A stretch of 46,572 nucleotides of DNA from Acidobacteriota bacterium (GTDB lineage Bacteria > Acidobacteriota > Terriglobia > Bryobacterales > Bryobacteraceae). Below the pieces are notes generated by a model. It saw only the letters and a list, made by a program, of their open reading frames with translations, did no database searches and was not told the origin of the DNA. Location: assembly GCA_026394075.1 (NCBI GenBank), contig JAPKYX010000271.1, positions 1 to 46,572 of the forward strand, read 5' to 3'. This document shows, piece after piece, positions 1 through 7,603 of this stretch. The stretch's first letter is position 1. Each line of letters begins with the position of its first letter. A program made the translations under genes and the position numbers.

Positions 1-69
1 CTATACTGTCCCGGCATCAGCATGTAGCCGCTGGCTAGGGCTGGTCGGAAATCCCCGCTTTGATACACT
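1..69 (+). CRISPR. End of a type II-C CRISPR array: terminal repeat with adjoining spacer sequence
   Basis: A 36-base repeat unit is read at 34-69, beginning GCTAGGGC and ending GATACACT. Its limits come from complementarity to the anti-repeat at 4448-4485, because only one copy is visible. Bases 1-33 would be the last spacer, or part of it. No second repeat follows before cas2, so this is the array end nearest cas2, and the leader and other spacers lie left of the window. The orientation (repeat sense on the plus strand) follows from the 5' end of the repeat pairing with the 3' end of the anti-repeat, as in known type II systems. The exact repeat ends could shift by a base or two, and terminal repeats are often degenerate. 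Confidence 0.8.
61..69 (+). promoter_or_regulatory. Extended -10 promoter motif inside the CRISPR repeat
   Basis: The repeat ends in TG-A-TACACT, an extended -10 pattern (TGn followed by a 4/6 match to TATAAT). In Neisseria meningitidis II-C arrays each repeat ends in a comparable TGnTACAAT box that drives transcription of individual crRNAs from inside the spacers. The closely similar TGATACAAT sits just upstream of two genes in this window (4612-4620 and 30129-30137), which suggests the local sigma factor uses it. Promoter activity is inferred. Confidence 0.45.
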
Positions 70-72
70 TAC

Positions 73-110
73 CTCCCCCGTAACCCACTCAGGCTGGGGG
101 AGTTTTCTTT
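73..110 (+). terminator. Rho-independent terminator downstream of the CRISPR array
   Basis: CTCCCCC (73-79) pairs with GGGGGAG (96-102), followed directly by TTTTCTTT. The T-run is on the plus strand only, so the hairpin terminates plus-strand transcription. It fits the end of the array transcript, just before the convergent cas2 stop codon. Confidence 0.65.
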
Positions 111-121
111 GCGCCACGCCC

Positions 122-451
122 TTAAAACAAGCTGATCTGCATGGGCGGCTCTTCCGCCGCACGCCGCTTCCGTCCAAAGAAGACATCCATCTTGCCAAAC
201 TGATGGTCCGTCACCGCCAGCAGTCTCACCTGGCCGTGCGGCGGAAGAGCCGCCCGAACTTGCGCTCTCAAACTGTCGCCCGCCTCCTCGCTGGGCAGGT
301 GCTTGGCGTAAACCGAATACTGCAACATCGTAAACCCCGCCCCCAGCAACTTCTTGCGGAACTGCGCATACTCCCGGCGGTGCTCCTTGGTCTCCACCGG
401 CAAATCGAACATGGCAAACAGCCACATCACGCGGTACCCCGAAAGTGGCAT
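122..451 (-). CDS. cas2: CRISPR-associated endoribonuclease/integration factor Cas2
   Basis: This 109-residue protein has the Cas2 ferredoxin-like start, with the beta-1 motif WLFAMFDLP and the conserved Asp at residue 16. The length is normal for Cas2. With Cas1 it forms the spacer-integration complex that inserts new spacers at the leader end of the array. It is the last gene of the cas9-cas1-cas2 operon, 17 bases after the cas1 stop codon. The stop codon faces the array terminator at 73-110. The order cas9-cas1-cas2 with no csn2 or cas4 defines subtype II-C. Identification is firm from motif and context. Confidence 0.95.
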   Translation of the reverse strand: MPLSGYRVMWLFAMFDLPVETKEHRREYAQFRKKLLGAGFTMLQYSVYAKHLPSEEAGDSLRAQVRAALPPHGQVRLLAVTDHQFGKMDVFFGRKRRAAEEPPMQISLF

Positions 452-468
452 TCAAGCGACTTCCCTCT

Positions 469-1362
469 TCAATCCAAAAACTCCCACGCCCCCGGCTTCC
501 ACCCCGGATCGGCCGCCATCACCGCTGCCGCCAGCCCCTGCGCCGTCCGGGTGAACAAATCGAACAGCGTCCGCTGCTCGCCCTCCATCCGGTAACGCGC
601 CGTCACCGCACCGATCAGTGCGCGCTTCACGGCGGGCGTCAATTCCGACTCCGGTGTGTCCAGTTGCGCCACCACCCGGTCCACCATGGGGCGGAACGGC
701 TCCATCAGGTCATCGGCCAGTACAAACGGGTTCAACCTGTTGCGGTGGTGCAGCCCGAACGACGGATGCAACCCGCTGGCGCACAACGCCCGCGCCGCCG
801 CGGCGCGCAGGATGGCGTAGCCGTAGTTCAGGCGCGCATTGCGCGGGTCGGATTCTTCACCGCGCCGGAACTCACTATCGCCAAAGATCAGCATCCAGTA
901 GCGCCGGGCCGCCTGTGCCTCCACATTCTGCGGATCTCCACTGGCCACCCGGCGCGCCATGCCGGCCAAGCCGTAATCCAGGCCGCGCAACCGCTCCAGC
1001 GTCATCGCCTGCGCGTTGATCTTGGCCCGCACAATCGCCTGCCACCACCGCTTCTTGCGTGGCTCCGGCAGCGCCGCCTGCCGCGCAAACCGCTCCCCTT
1101 GCGCATAGTGCCCGGCCAGCGGCAGCAGCATGGAGGCTGGATGGTGCTTCTCATCACAAGTGATCAGCGTCGCCCCCGCTTCGGCCAGCCCGGTTAGCAC
1201 CGATTGCGTAAACACCACCTGCCGGTTGGAGACCACCACCGCCGCCAAGTCCGCAAAGGGAATCGCCTCCCGCTCCACCCCCTCGACATCCACCACCAGC
1301 AGCCCATGCCGGGTATGGAGGGAAGCGGCGGTGGCGGTGATGTCAAGGATGCGGTCAGTCAT
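469..1362 (-). CDS. cas1: CRISPR-associated integrase Cas1 (type II)
   Basis: A 297-residue Cas1, the metal-dependent integrase of spacer acquisition. The N-terminal beta domain covers roughly residues 1-75. The helical catalytic domain carries the family signature: Glu148 in NVEAQAARRYW, the histidine of GLHHRNRLNPF (about 205-206), and the acidic LADDLMEPFRP segment (about 216-225). All the metal-binding positions are present, so the enzyme should be active. The ATG start overlaps the end of cas9 by 8 bases, showing translational coupling. The sequence belongs to the Cas1 branch typical of type II systems. Confidence 0.96.
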   Translation of the reverse strand: MTDRILDITATAASLHTRHGLLVVDVEGVEREAIPFADLAAVVVSNRQVVFTQSVLTGLAEAGATLITCDEKHHPASMLLPLAGHYAQGERFARQAALPEPRKKRWWQAIVRAKINAQAMTLERLRGLDYGLAGMARRVASGDPQNVEAQAARRYWMLIFGDSEFRRGEESDPRNARLNYGYAILRAAAARALCASGLHPSFGLHHRNRLNPFVLADDLMEPFRPMVDRVVAQLDTPESELTPAVKRALIGAVTARYRMEGEQRTLFDLFTRTAQGLAAAVMAADPGWKPGAWEFLD

Positions 1363-4300
1363 GTGCTTCTCGAATGTCGCCGAGTGCGGTCACTCGGACT
1401 TTCTGACCTCCGGTAGAGCAGACCGTGTGGACATTATTCGTCATCAGATCGATCCCCGGCTTAAGCTCCCGCTTCATGCGCGCATCACTCGCCTCGCTCA
1501 TCGTCAGCCGCCCACCACTCTGATCTGCTATTCCTCTCACCCTCCACAACTTGCCTTTCCAAACCACCATATCCGCCTCACTCAGCGTGAATAGAAACTC
1601 CGTATCCGGCCCATGCTCTTTCCTGACCACAGGCTCCCCCGCTGCATGCCGCCGCGTCGCTTCCAGGCGTGAAACCACATGGCCGACATAGGCCGTCTTT
1701 CCCTTCTTCTGCACGGCCACCACTTCCATGTGATGGTTGTCACCCGGGATCACATTGCGCTGCCGGGGCCCCTGGCCAATCACGCGCGTTTGCGCCACCA
1801 GCCGGATACGGACCCGCTTAATGGGGATGCGGCGCCCGTCGGCCGTCTCCAGCGTCGCCGGCTCCCGCTCCAGTTTCTTCATGTCGCCACCCAGCAGGCC
1901 CACCTGTAGCCGCACCCGCTCCCGGATGGTGGGGTCGACAATTTGTTCAATATCCTTCTCCTTCAGCAGATGGACCGGCTTCCGGATGTGCACCCAGTTC
2001 TTGCCCGCCGCATCCTGCTTGGGCCGCCCATAAAGCGTCTCCTCATGCAGCGCTCCCGAAAGCTTTCGCTCCGGCTTGTGCGAAACCGTCGTCGAATCCA
2101 GAATCGCCACTCGCAACTGCTCCCCAAATCCCGGCCACGGCTCTTCAAACGACTTCACCCGCCTCTGCCCCGCCGCCTCTGCCTGGCCCGCTGCCGTCGC
2201 CAGCAACTGGATCATCCGCCGTGACGCCACCGCCACCGTCGCCGCATCCACCGCATGATGCCGGTGGTCCTCACGGCTTTTGCCCGGCGCATCCACATTC
2301 AAGATCCGGTCCAGACCCCACATCCGCCGCAACATCGCCGTCACGCCACCCGCACAGGCAAACACTCTCTGCGTGCCCGTCACATCCACGGTTCCGCCAT
2401 ACAACAAGCCCAGATACTTACCCGCCAGCTTCGACATGTACCGCGTATCGTTCAACTGGTTGGACGAAAACTGCTCCAACAGCTCCGCCGTCTCCGTCTC
2501 CCGCATCTCAAACCGTTTCAACTTGTTCTTGTTGCCAAACTTCTTCACCCGCGCGACCATCGGCTCCCATTCTTCCGGGTTGCCGCCAAACGCCTCCCAC
2601 GGCGTCCGGTTGTGCTTGCGGTGGTTGTACTCCCGCAAACACAGGGTCTTGTTCTGGAACGAATCATCCAGTGATCGCGAGTGCGGAATGATGTGCTCAA
2701 TGTCAAACTGCGGCTCCTGGTAAAGCGCATGCAGGCTGATCGGCCGGCCGGAATACGGGCACATCCGCGCACACTCTTCCCACAAGATGTACTTCTCAAT
2801 GTCGCGCCGGGAGGGCTGCGTTAATCCGAAGGTCAATAGCTCCGCCCGCGCCTTCTCCCGCTTCTTCTCGTTCTCCCGGTTCTGGTCGGTCAGCGCCTGC
2901 CGGTCCTTCTTGTTGCGCTTCAAGTCGCGGGCGAGCTCGATTTGAATGGTGCCCGGCTTGCCGTAGCGCCGCACCAGCTCATTGACGGCTTTCCGCAATT
3001 CAGTCAGCGTCCGCGTCACGGCTGGATTTCGCAACTCGGGCAGGGCATCCAGCACGGGTGGCAACCGGTCCTGAGGCTCCGCCGCGGCAAAGCTTTCCGG
3101 AAAGACCTCCTTGCGCGCCTGGCCCGTCGTCAGCCCCTCCTCCAGCTTGGGTAACAACTGCCGGATCGCCGCCAGCGAGAACCCGCCGTAGTCATCCGGC
3201 AGCCGGACCGTCAACAGCCCGGCAATCTCCTCCGGCGAATACGCCCCGGTCTCCTCAAGCCGCGCCTGAAAGCTCTCATCATCCGGTGCCGCCGCCCACA
3301 GAGCCACCAGCGCATCCTGTTCGCCCCGCACCATCTGGTCCCACCGCAAGTTCAACGCCTCCGCAAACCGGGCATTCGTCACATTGCCGAGAATCTTCTT
3401 TTCCCCACCCGCCTCAATCGAGAATTTGGCACTCTTGGGTAGCCCCAGCAACTCCCGCACCTTGGCATAGGTCAAGCTCTCCTGAATAGATAGCGCCGCC
3501 ACCAGCTTCTGCCGTTCCTCAGGCGTCAAATACCGCTCGGAGTCCGCCAACCGCAGATTGTTCACCTTGTCCAGCAACCGGAACCGCTGGAAGTCCAAGT
3601 GATAGAGCGGTGCCCGCTTCTCTGTCGGGATCAGCGTGCAGGCCCCAATCAGGTGGCTCTGGTCCTTCAAGGGCCGCTGGTGGAAGATCGCCTGCTTCAG
3701 CTCCGCCCGAAACTCCGGTGTCAGCGTCTGGGGGTGGTGCGGAGCTTGCGCCGCGCAGATCGCATCAAACTCGGTGAGATACATCTTCCGGTCCGTGTAA
3801 CGGGTCCGGATGCGAGAATCATGCGGGTCCACTTGGCTGAAGTACTCACCCAACGTCCGCGCCCCCGCCGCGCGCATGGCACTGCTTAATGACTCGATGC
3901 CGAACTTCACCTTGCCCGCATCCTCGTCATCCTTCACGGGCGCCCGGCGGTTGGACAGAAATCCCCGTCGTTGCGCCAAGTGGTACAGTGCCCGGCCCAG
4001 CTCATAGGGTGCCAAGGCGGTATCGAGCGCTTTGGCCCGCAACGTGTACGGTACTCCAGGATGAGGTGGGTAACTTCGTGAAAGGTCCCGATCCAGCGCT
4101 TTTAAGGCGAGATGCGGATCACCCGGGGGCAAGAGTCCGGCACCCTGGAGGAGATAAAAGATCTTTCTTCCGCGCCGCGCCCGCCGCTCAGTTTGCCGCC
4201 GCGCCAGTCGATTCTTCCGCCGATCAGCATTGCGCGACGTCTCTTTCCCAACTTCAAACGCGCTTTCTCCGCCCTCAACCCCCGCTGGGAACACTCTCAC

Positions 4301-4402
4301 GGCGGTGTTTACAAGTTGGCGCCCCTCGGGGTCGATTAACGCCAGACCCACCGAACGGACACCGAGGTCAATTCCCAGCACGTAGTTTGTGATCTCAGGC
4401 AT
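1355..4402 (-). CDS. cas9: Type II-C CRISPR RNA-guided endonuclease Cas9
   Basis: Cas9 cuts DNA guided by a crRNA:tracrRNA duplex. This 1015-residue protein is at the compact end of the family. In order: RuvC-I with Asp12 in VLGIDLG; an Arg-rich bridge helix at about 53-85; a recognition lobe to about 460; RuvC-II with Glu489 in IQIELARD; the HNH domain with His570 in FDIEHIIPHS and Asn584; RuvC-III with HHAVDA (His715, His716, Asp719); then a roughly 290-residue C-terminal PAM-interacting and wedge region. All catalytic residues are intact. The ATG at 4402 is chosen over an in-frame GTG at 4417, because the latter overlaps the tracrRNA -35 box and adds only five residues. There is no strong ribosome site. 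PAM preference cannot be read from sequence. Confidence 0.97.
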   Translation of the reverse strand: MPEITNYVLGIDLGVRSVGLALIDPEGRQLVNTAVRVFPAGVEGGESAFEVGKETSRNADRRKNRLARRQTERRARRGRKIFYLLQGAGLLPPGDPHLALKALDRDLSRSYPPHPGVPYTLRAKALDTALAPYELGRALYHLAQRRGFLSNRRAPVKDDEDAGKVKFGIESLSSAMRAAGARTLGEYFSQVDPHDSRIRTRYTDRKMYLTEFDAICAAQAPHHPQTLTPEFRAELKQAIFHQRPLKDQSHLIGACTLIPTEKRAPLYHLDFQRFRLLDKVNNLRLADSERYLTPEERQKLVAALSIQESLTYAKVRELLGLPKSAKFSIEAGGEKKILGNVTNARFAEALNLRWDQMVRGEQDALVALWAAAPDDESFQARLEETGAYSPEEIAGLLTVRLPDDYGGFSLAAIRQLLPKLEEGLTTGQARKEVFPESFAAAEPQDRLPPVLDALPELRNPAVTRTLTELRKAVNELVRRYGKPGTIQIELARDLKRNKKDRQALTDQNRENEKKREKARAELLTFGLTQPSRRDIEKYILWEECARMCPYSGRPISLHALYQEPQFDIEHIIPHSRSLDDSFQNKTLCLREYNHRKHNRTPWEAFGGNPEEWEPMVARVKKFGNKNKLKRFEMRETETAELLEQFSSNQLNDTRYMSKLAGKYLGLLYGGTVDVTGTQRVFACAGGVTAMLRRMWGLDRILNVDAPGKSREDHRHHAVDAATVAVASRRMIQLLATAAGQAEAAGQRRVKSFEEPWPGFGEQLRVAILDSTTVSHKPERKLSGALHEETLYGRPKQDAAGKNWVHIRKPVHLLKEKDIEQIVDPTIRERVRLQVGLLGGDMKKLEREPATLETADGRRIPIKRVRIRLVAQTRVIGQGPRQRNVIPGDNHHMEVVAVQKKGKTAYVGHVVSRLEATRRHAAGEPVVRKEHGPDTEFLFTLSEADMVVWKGKLWRVRGIADQSGGRLTMSEASDARMKRELKPGIDLMTNNVHTVCSTGGQKVRVTALGDIREAHD

Positions 4403-4411
4403 AAGAAATTC

Positions 4412-4441
4412 TTGCACGAGATCGTCACGTTAGCGTATAGT
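4412..4441 (+). promoter_or_regulatory. tracrRNA promoter
   Basis: TTGCAC (4412-4417) is followed after 18 bases by TATAGT (4436-4441), a good sigma-70 type pair. Transcription would start about 7 bases downstream, at 4448-4449, which is where the anti-repeat begins. The -35 box lies in the 5' leader of the divergent cas9 gene. Confidence 0.7.
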
Positions 4442-4447
4442 TTTCGT

Positions 4448-4576
4448 AGTGTATCAAAGCGGTGATTGGCCGGCCGTGTCCTAGTAAGGCACTGAAAGGT
4501 GACTTTCACATGCCGCAAGACCCTACTGATCTCAGTATTCTTGCTGAAGCGCTCCTTTCGGGGCGCTTTTCCTTTT
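4448..4576 (+). ncRNA. tracrRNA of the II-C CRISPR-Cas9 system
   Basis: This RNA pairs with the crRNA repeat and loads Cas9. The anti-repeat (4448-4485) pairs with the repeat at 34-69 in three blocks: 19 of 20 bases at the repeat 3' half, 6 bases in the middle and 8 at the repeat 5' end, separated by two small 1x2 internal loops (33 of 36 repeat bases, counting G-U pairs). Next comes TAAGGC, then a hairpin with GGCA (4488-4491) closing on TGCC (4511-4514), enclosing TGAAAG/CTTTCA (4493-4508). GCAAGACCC follows. This closely parallels the TAAGGC...GCCGCAA core of the Neisseria II-C tracrRNA. A small ACTG/CAGT hairpin (4525-4536) precedes the terminator. The predicted length is about 125-130 nt; ends are not measured. 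Confidence 0.88.
4546..4576 (+). terminator. Rho-independent terminator of the tracrRNA
   Basis: AAGCGCTCC (4547-4555) pairs with GGGGCGCTT (4560-4568) across a 4-base TTTC loop, with one G-U pair. The T-rich tail TTTTCCTTTT follows. In this RNA class the terminator hairpin usually remains as the last stem of the tracrRNA. Confidence 0.85.
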
Positions 4577-4611
4577 GGTGCCGCCCCAGTACTCCGCCCG
4601 CCCGCCAGGAT

Positions 4612-4620
4612 TGATACAAT
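4612..4620 (+). promoter_or_regulatory. Extended -10 box of the Gfo/Idh/MocA gene
   Basis: TGATACAAT reads as an extended -10 (TGn plus TACAAT) 18 bases before the start codon at 4639. No clear -35 is seen. The same nonamer recurs at 30129-30137. Confidence 0.4.
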
Positions 4621-4638
4621 CAGTTCGGTTTTCACCGT

Positions 4639-5967
4639 ATGAACCTCAATCCTGGCTCTCCTTCCCGCCGCCGCTTCGTGCAGGCGTCTGCTGCTTTGGC
4701 CACTGCGGCGCGTCCCATTTTGGGCGCTAATGATCGCGTCGGCGTTGCTGTCACCGGCCTGGGTGGCCGTGGCAACAACCACATGGACTACTACCTGAAC
4801 ATCCCTGGCGCCCAGATTGTGGCGCTGTGCGATGTCAATCAGGCCGCGCTGGAACGGGGCCAGACCAAAGTGGCCAAAGGCGGCGCCAACCCCACGCCCA
4901 AGGGCTACGGCGACATGCGCAAGCTGTTTGAGGATAAGGAAGTCCAGGCCGTCAGCTTTGCCACGCCCAACCACTGGCACGCGCTCGGCTCCATCTGGGC
5001 CATGCAGGCCGGCAAGGATGTTTACTGCGAAAAGCCCGCCAGCCACAACATGTTTGAGGGTTACCAGATGGTGGCCGCGGCGCGTAAGTATGGCCGCATG
5101 GTGCAGATTGGTTCACAGTCGCGTTCCACACCGCACAAGATGAAGGCGATGCAGTTACTGCGTGAAGGCGTTATCGGTAAGGTCTATATGGCCAAAGGCC
5201 TCTGCTTTAAGCGCCGTAAGTCGATCGGACACAAGGCGGATGAGCCGACGCCGCCGGGCGTGAACTGGGATCTGTTCCTGGGCCCCGCCCCGATGCGCGC
5301 TTACAATGAGCTCCGCTTCCGCTATAACTGGCACTGGTTCTGGGATACCGGCAATGGCGACATCGGCAACCAGGGCGTGCACGAAATGGACATCGTCATG
5401 TGGGGCTTGGGCAAAACCACGCTGCCCAAGTCCATCGTCTCCACCGGCGGCAAGCTGGCTTACGAGGACGATCAGGAAACGCCCAACACCCAAATGGCCA
5501 CCTTTGATTGGGGCGACGGCGTCCAGGCTCAGTTTGAGGTCCGCGGACTTCTCACCAATGGTGAAGCGGGCATGACCCACGCGGGCGACCCCAACTGCAT
5601 CGGCGACGTTTTCTACGGCTCTGATGGCTGGATGGCCGTCGATCACCGCGGCTTCCAGGTCTACAAGGGCGAGAAGAGCGAGAAGGTGATGGACGAACCC
5701 GTCCAGCGCACTCCCTGGGACACCGTGCCGCACATGCAAAACTTCATCGACGGCGTGAAGTCGCGCAAGACGGAAGACCTGCACGCCGAAATCGAGATCG
5801 GTGCCCGCGCCGCCGCCATGTGCCATCTGGCCAACATGGCCTACCGCCTGGGCCGCAAGCTCAACTTCGACGACAAGACCCGGAAGTTCATCAACGACGC
5901 CGAAGCGAACAAAGCGATGACCCGGAATCCTTACCGCGCCCCCTATGTGGTGCCGGAAAAGGTCTAA
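4639..5967 (+). CDS. Tat-exported Gfo/Idh/MocA family oxidoreductase
   Basis: A 442-residue NAD(P)-dependent dehydrogenase-like protein of the Gfo/Idh/MocA family, members of which oxidise or reduce sugars and polyols. Residues 10-25 form a twin-arginine signal (SRRRFVQASAALA), so the protein is probably exported folded with its cofactor. The Rossmann dinucleotide motif is VGVAVTGLGGRGN (34-46). The family EKP motif is at 131-133, and the acid/base region NQGVHEMD lies near residue 250. Exported members are very common in Acidobacteriota and Planctomycetota. It stands alone, facing away from cas9 with the tracrRNA between them. The substrate is unknown; the family assignment is certain. Confidence 0.92.
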   Translation: MNLNPGSPSRRRFVQASAALATAARPILGANDRVGVAVTGLGGRGNNHMDYYLNIPGAQIVALCDVNQAALERGQTKVAKGGANPTPKGYGDMRKLFEDKEVQAVSFATPNHWHALGSIWAMQAGKDVYCEKPASHNMFEGYQMVAAARKYGRMVQIGSQSRSTPHKMKAMQLLREGVIGKVYMAKGLCFKRRKSIGHKADEPTPPGVNWDLFLGPAPMRAYNELRFRYNWHWFWDTGNGDIGNQGVHEMDIVMWGLGKTTLPKSIVSTGGKLAYEDDQETPNTQMATFDWGDGVQAQFEVRGLLTNGEAGMTHAGDPNCIGDVFYGSDGWMAVDHRGFQVYKGEKSEKVMDEPVQRTPWDTVPHMQNFIDGVKSRKTEDLHAEIEIGARAAAMCHLANMAYRLGRKLNFDDKTRKFINDAEANKAMTRNPYRAPYVVPEKV

Positions 5968-5990
5968 CTAACTTCTCCAGTTATTGACGC

Positions 5991-6025
5991 GGCAGATGCG
6001 GGACCCCCCAGATGGTCCCGCTGCC
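5991..6025 (+). terminator. Stable hairpin after the oxidoreductase gene
   Basis: GCGGGACC (5998-6005) pairs perfectly with GGTCCCGC (6014-6021), flanked by GGCAG/CTGCC. No T-run follows, so a terminator role is only likely; it could instead stabilise the 3' end. Confidence 0.4.
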
Positions 6026-6099
6026 CGCCTGAGGTCTGCGCCCAGTAACACCAGGGCGTGGACCGCATCTTGACATACCAGAAAGGCCATAGCAGTCTC

Positions 6100-7116
6100 A
6101 TGTCCGCACCATCCATCAAAACCACCACCGTCGGCAGCTATCCCGTTCCCGAATGGCTGGCCGCGCTCCCCTCAGAGCAGGCCCGCCTGGACGCCACCCG
6201 TGTCGTCTTCGACATCCAGCGCCAGTTCGGCATTGACCTGCCCACCGACGGCGAGCTCTACCGCTTCGACATCAACCACCCCGACACCAACGGGATGATC
6301 GACTACTTCATCCGCCCCATGGGCGGCATCCGCGCCCAGTTGGGCCGCAGCGATCATGAGCATTTCGCCCGCAAGCAGACCATGCAGTTCCGCCGCAAAG
6401 CTGCTGGCGTCGTCGAAGGCCCCATCACCGAAGGGTCACTGAACCTGCTGGCCGATTGCGAAACCGCCGCCAGCGCCGCCAGTGTCCCCTTCAAGTTCAC
6501 CGTCACCAGCCCCTACATGCTGGCCCGCACTCTCGATGACCGCCACTACAACGACTTTGAGCAGATGCTGATGGCCATCGCCGAAGTGCTGGCCTGGCAG
6601 GTTCGCGAGCTTCCTTGCGCCAGCAGCCAGGTGGACGAAGCCAACATCCCCGTCAACCCCGCCGATGCGCCGATCGCGGCCGCGGCCATGAATGTCGTGC
6701 TGGACGCCATCTCCCCCGGCACGGAGCGCGCCGTGCACTTCTGCTTCGGCAACTACGGCGGCCAGACCATCCAGAAAGGCAGCTGGATCCGGCTGATCGA
6801 GTTCCTCAGCTCTCTGCACTGCGACCACTTGGTGCTGGAACTTGCGCACCGGCCAGCGCCCGACCTTGATCTCGATGCGCTCAAGGACATCAACCCCAAG
6901 CTGGTCCTGGGGCTGGGCGTAGTGGACGTCAAGGTGAACCACATCGAGACCCCTGAAGAGATCGCCCGCTCCATCGGCAAGATCGAAAAGCAGCTCGGAC
7001 CCGGCCGCCTCGGTTGGATCCACCCCGATTGCGGCTTCTGGATGCTGAAGCGCAGCGTCGCCGACCGCAAAATGGCCGCTCTGGTGAAAGGCCGTGACCT
7101 CTACCTCGGCCGCTAA
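6100..7116 (+). CDS. MetE C-terminal-like (cobalamin-independent methionine synthase family) methyltransferase
   Basis: This 338-residue protein has the TIM-barrel fold of the catalytic half of cobalamin-independent methionine synthase. It starts with the conserved TTTVGSYP segment. The zinc ligands of the family are all recognisable: His213 and Cys215 in HFCFG, Glu247 in LELAH, and Cys311 in HPDCGF. At about half the length of MetE it lacks the N-terminal domain. Such stand-alone proteins transfer methyl groups to a thiol from a donor that is often not methyl-folate. An upstream in-frame GTG at 6058 is less likely than this ATG, since the conserved region begins right after it. The gene stands alone, with a terminator downstream, and gives no operon hint to the substrate. 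Confidence 0.85.
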   Translation: MSAPSIKTTTVGSYPVPEWLAALPSEQARLDATRVVFDIQRQFGIDLPTDGELYRFDINHPDTNGMIDYFIRPMGGIRAQLGRSDHEHFARKQTMQFRRKAAGVVEGPITEGSLNLLADCETAASAASVPFKFTVTSPYMLARTLDDRHYNDFEQMLMAIAEVLAWQVRELPCASSQVDEANIPVNPADAPIAAAAMNVVLDAISPGTERAVHFCFGNYGGQTIQKGSWIRLIEFLSSLHCDHLVLELAHRPAPDLDLDALKDINPKLVLGLGVVDVKVNHIETPEEIARSIGKIEKQLGPGRLGWIHPDCGFWMLKRSVADRKMAALVKGRDLYLGR

Positions 7117-7187
7117 CTCGCTGCCGCCCTCAAGCCGCCAACCGGGCCGCGACGGCCATGCAGCGGTCCCCCACCCCCACAAACCTC

Positions 7188-7224
7188 AACGAGGGAGCTC
7201 CTACCGCTCCCTCGTTGGCTTTTG
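7188..7224 (+). terminator. Rho-independent terminator after the MetE-like gene
   Basis: AACGAGGGAGC (7188-7198) pairs perfectly over 11 bases with GCTCCCTCGTT (7206-7216). GGCTTTT follows. Confidence 0.7.
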
Positions 7225-7603
7225 GGCTTCCCCCACGTTACCGGCGTTCCGGGTTGCCCCTGCACTTCTCAAGGCCGGAGGCACAAATCTTAGTCGTCAC
7301 TTGTCAACTATTCAGCGTGCCCCAATGAAGGTCATATTCTAAAGCATCGTTAACCAACAAATATTCCCCTTAGATTCAACTATATACAGCCTGATCTTGT
7401 CACTCGCCGCGTTTTTGTGCTAAAACTAAGGGCGGGAAGTGCCACTGTGACGCTTCCTGCTGGGGGCAGCTTGTTTCGGCTACCGGAGCCCGTGAGAGTT
7501 CCGGGGCGGGGCTGGTCCCAAGAGGTTTTCTCGTTATCTCAAGGGTTTTTTCAAGCAGTACAAACTCTACACACAACCAACGTTAGGAGAGGGTAGAAGG
7601 ACT
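7225..7603 (+). other. Long intergenic leader upstream of groES
   Basis: This stretch, part of a 487-base gene-free interval, has no convincing coding frame. It is locally AT-rich around 7300-7430, unlike its surroundings. It contains the CIRCE-like operator with overlapping promoter (7397-7426). A GC-rich leader follows, and the groES ribosome site AGAAGGA sits just before 7604. I see no RNA gene or other element in it. Confidence 0.5.
7397..7426 (+). promoter_or_regulatory. Degenerate CIRCE operator overlapping the groESL promoter
   Basis: TTGTCACTC, 9 bases, TTGTGCTAA (7397-7423) matches the CIRCE consensus TTAGCACTC-N9-GAGTGCTAA at 7 of 9 positions in each arm with the exact spacer length. 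It overlaps a candidate promoter, TTGTCA (7397-7402), 18 bases, TAAAAC (7421-7426), the usual place for HrcA repression. No hrcA gene is in the window. Confidence 0.6.

Noticed and set aside
1-7. Possible end of a second CRISPR repeat
   Set aside because: The first seven bases match the repeat end at only 5 of 7 positions and would leave a 26-base spacer, too short for type II. It cannot be separated from chance.
4403-4417. GTG start of cas9 at 4417
   Set aside because: It adds five residues before the conserved N-terminus and overlaps the tracrRNA -35 box; the ATG at 4402 is the better start.
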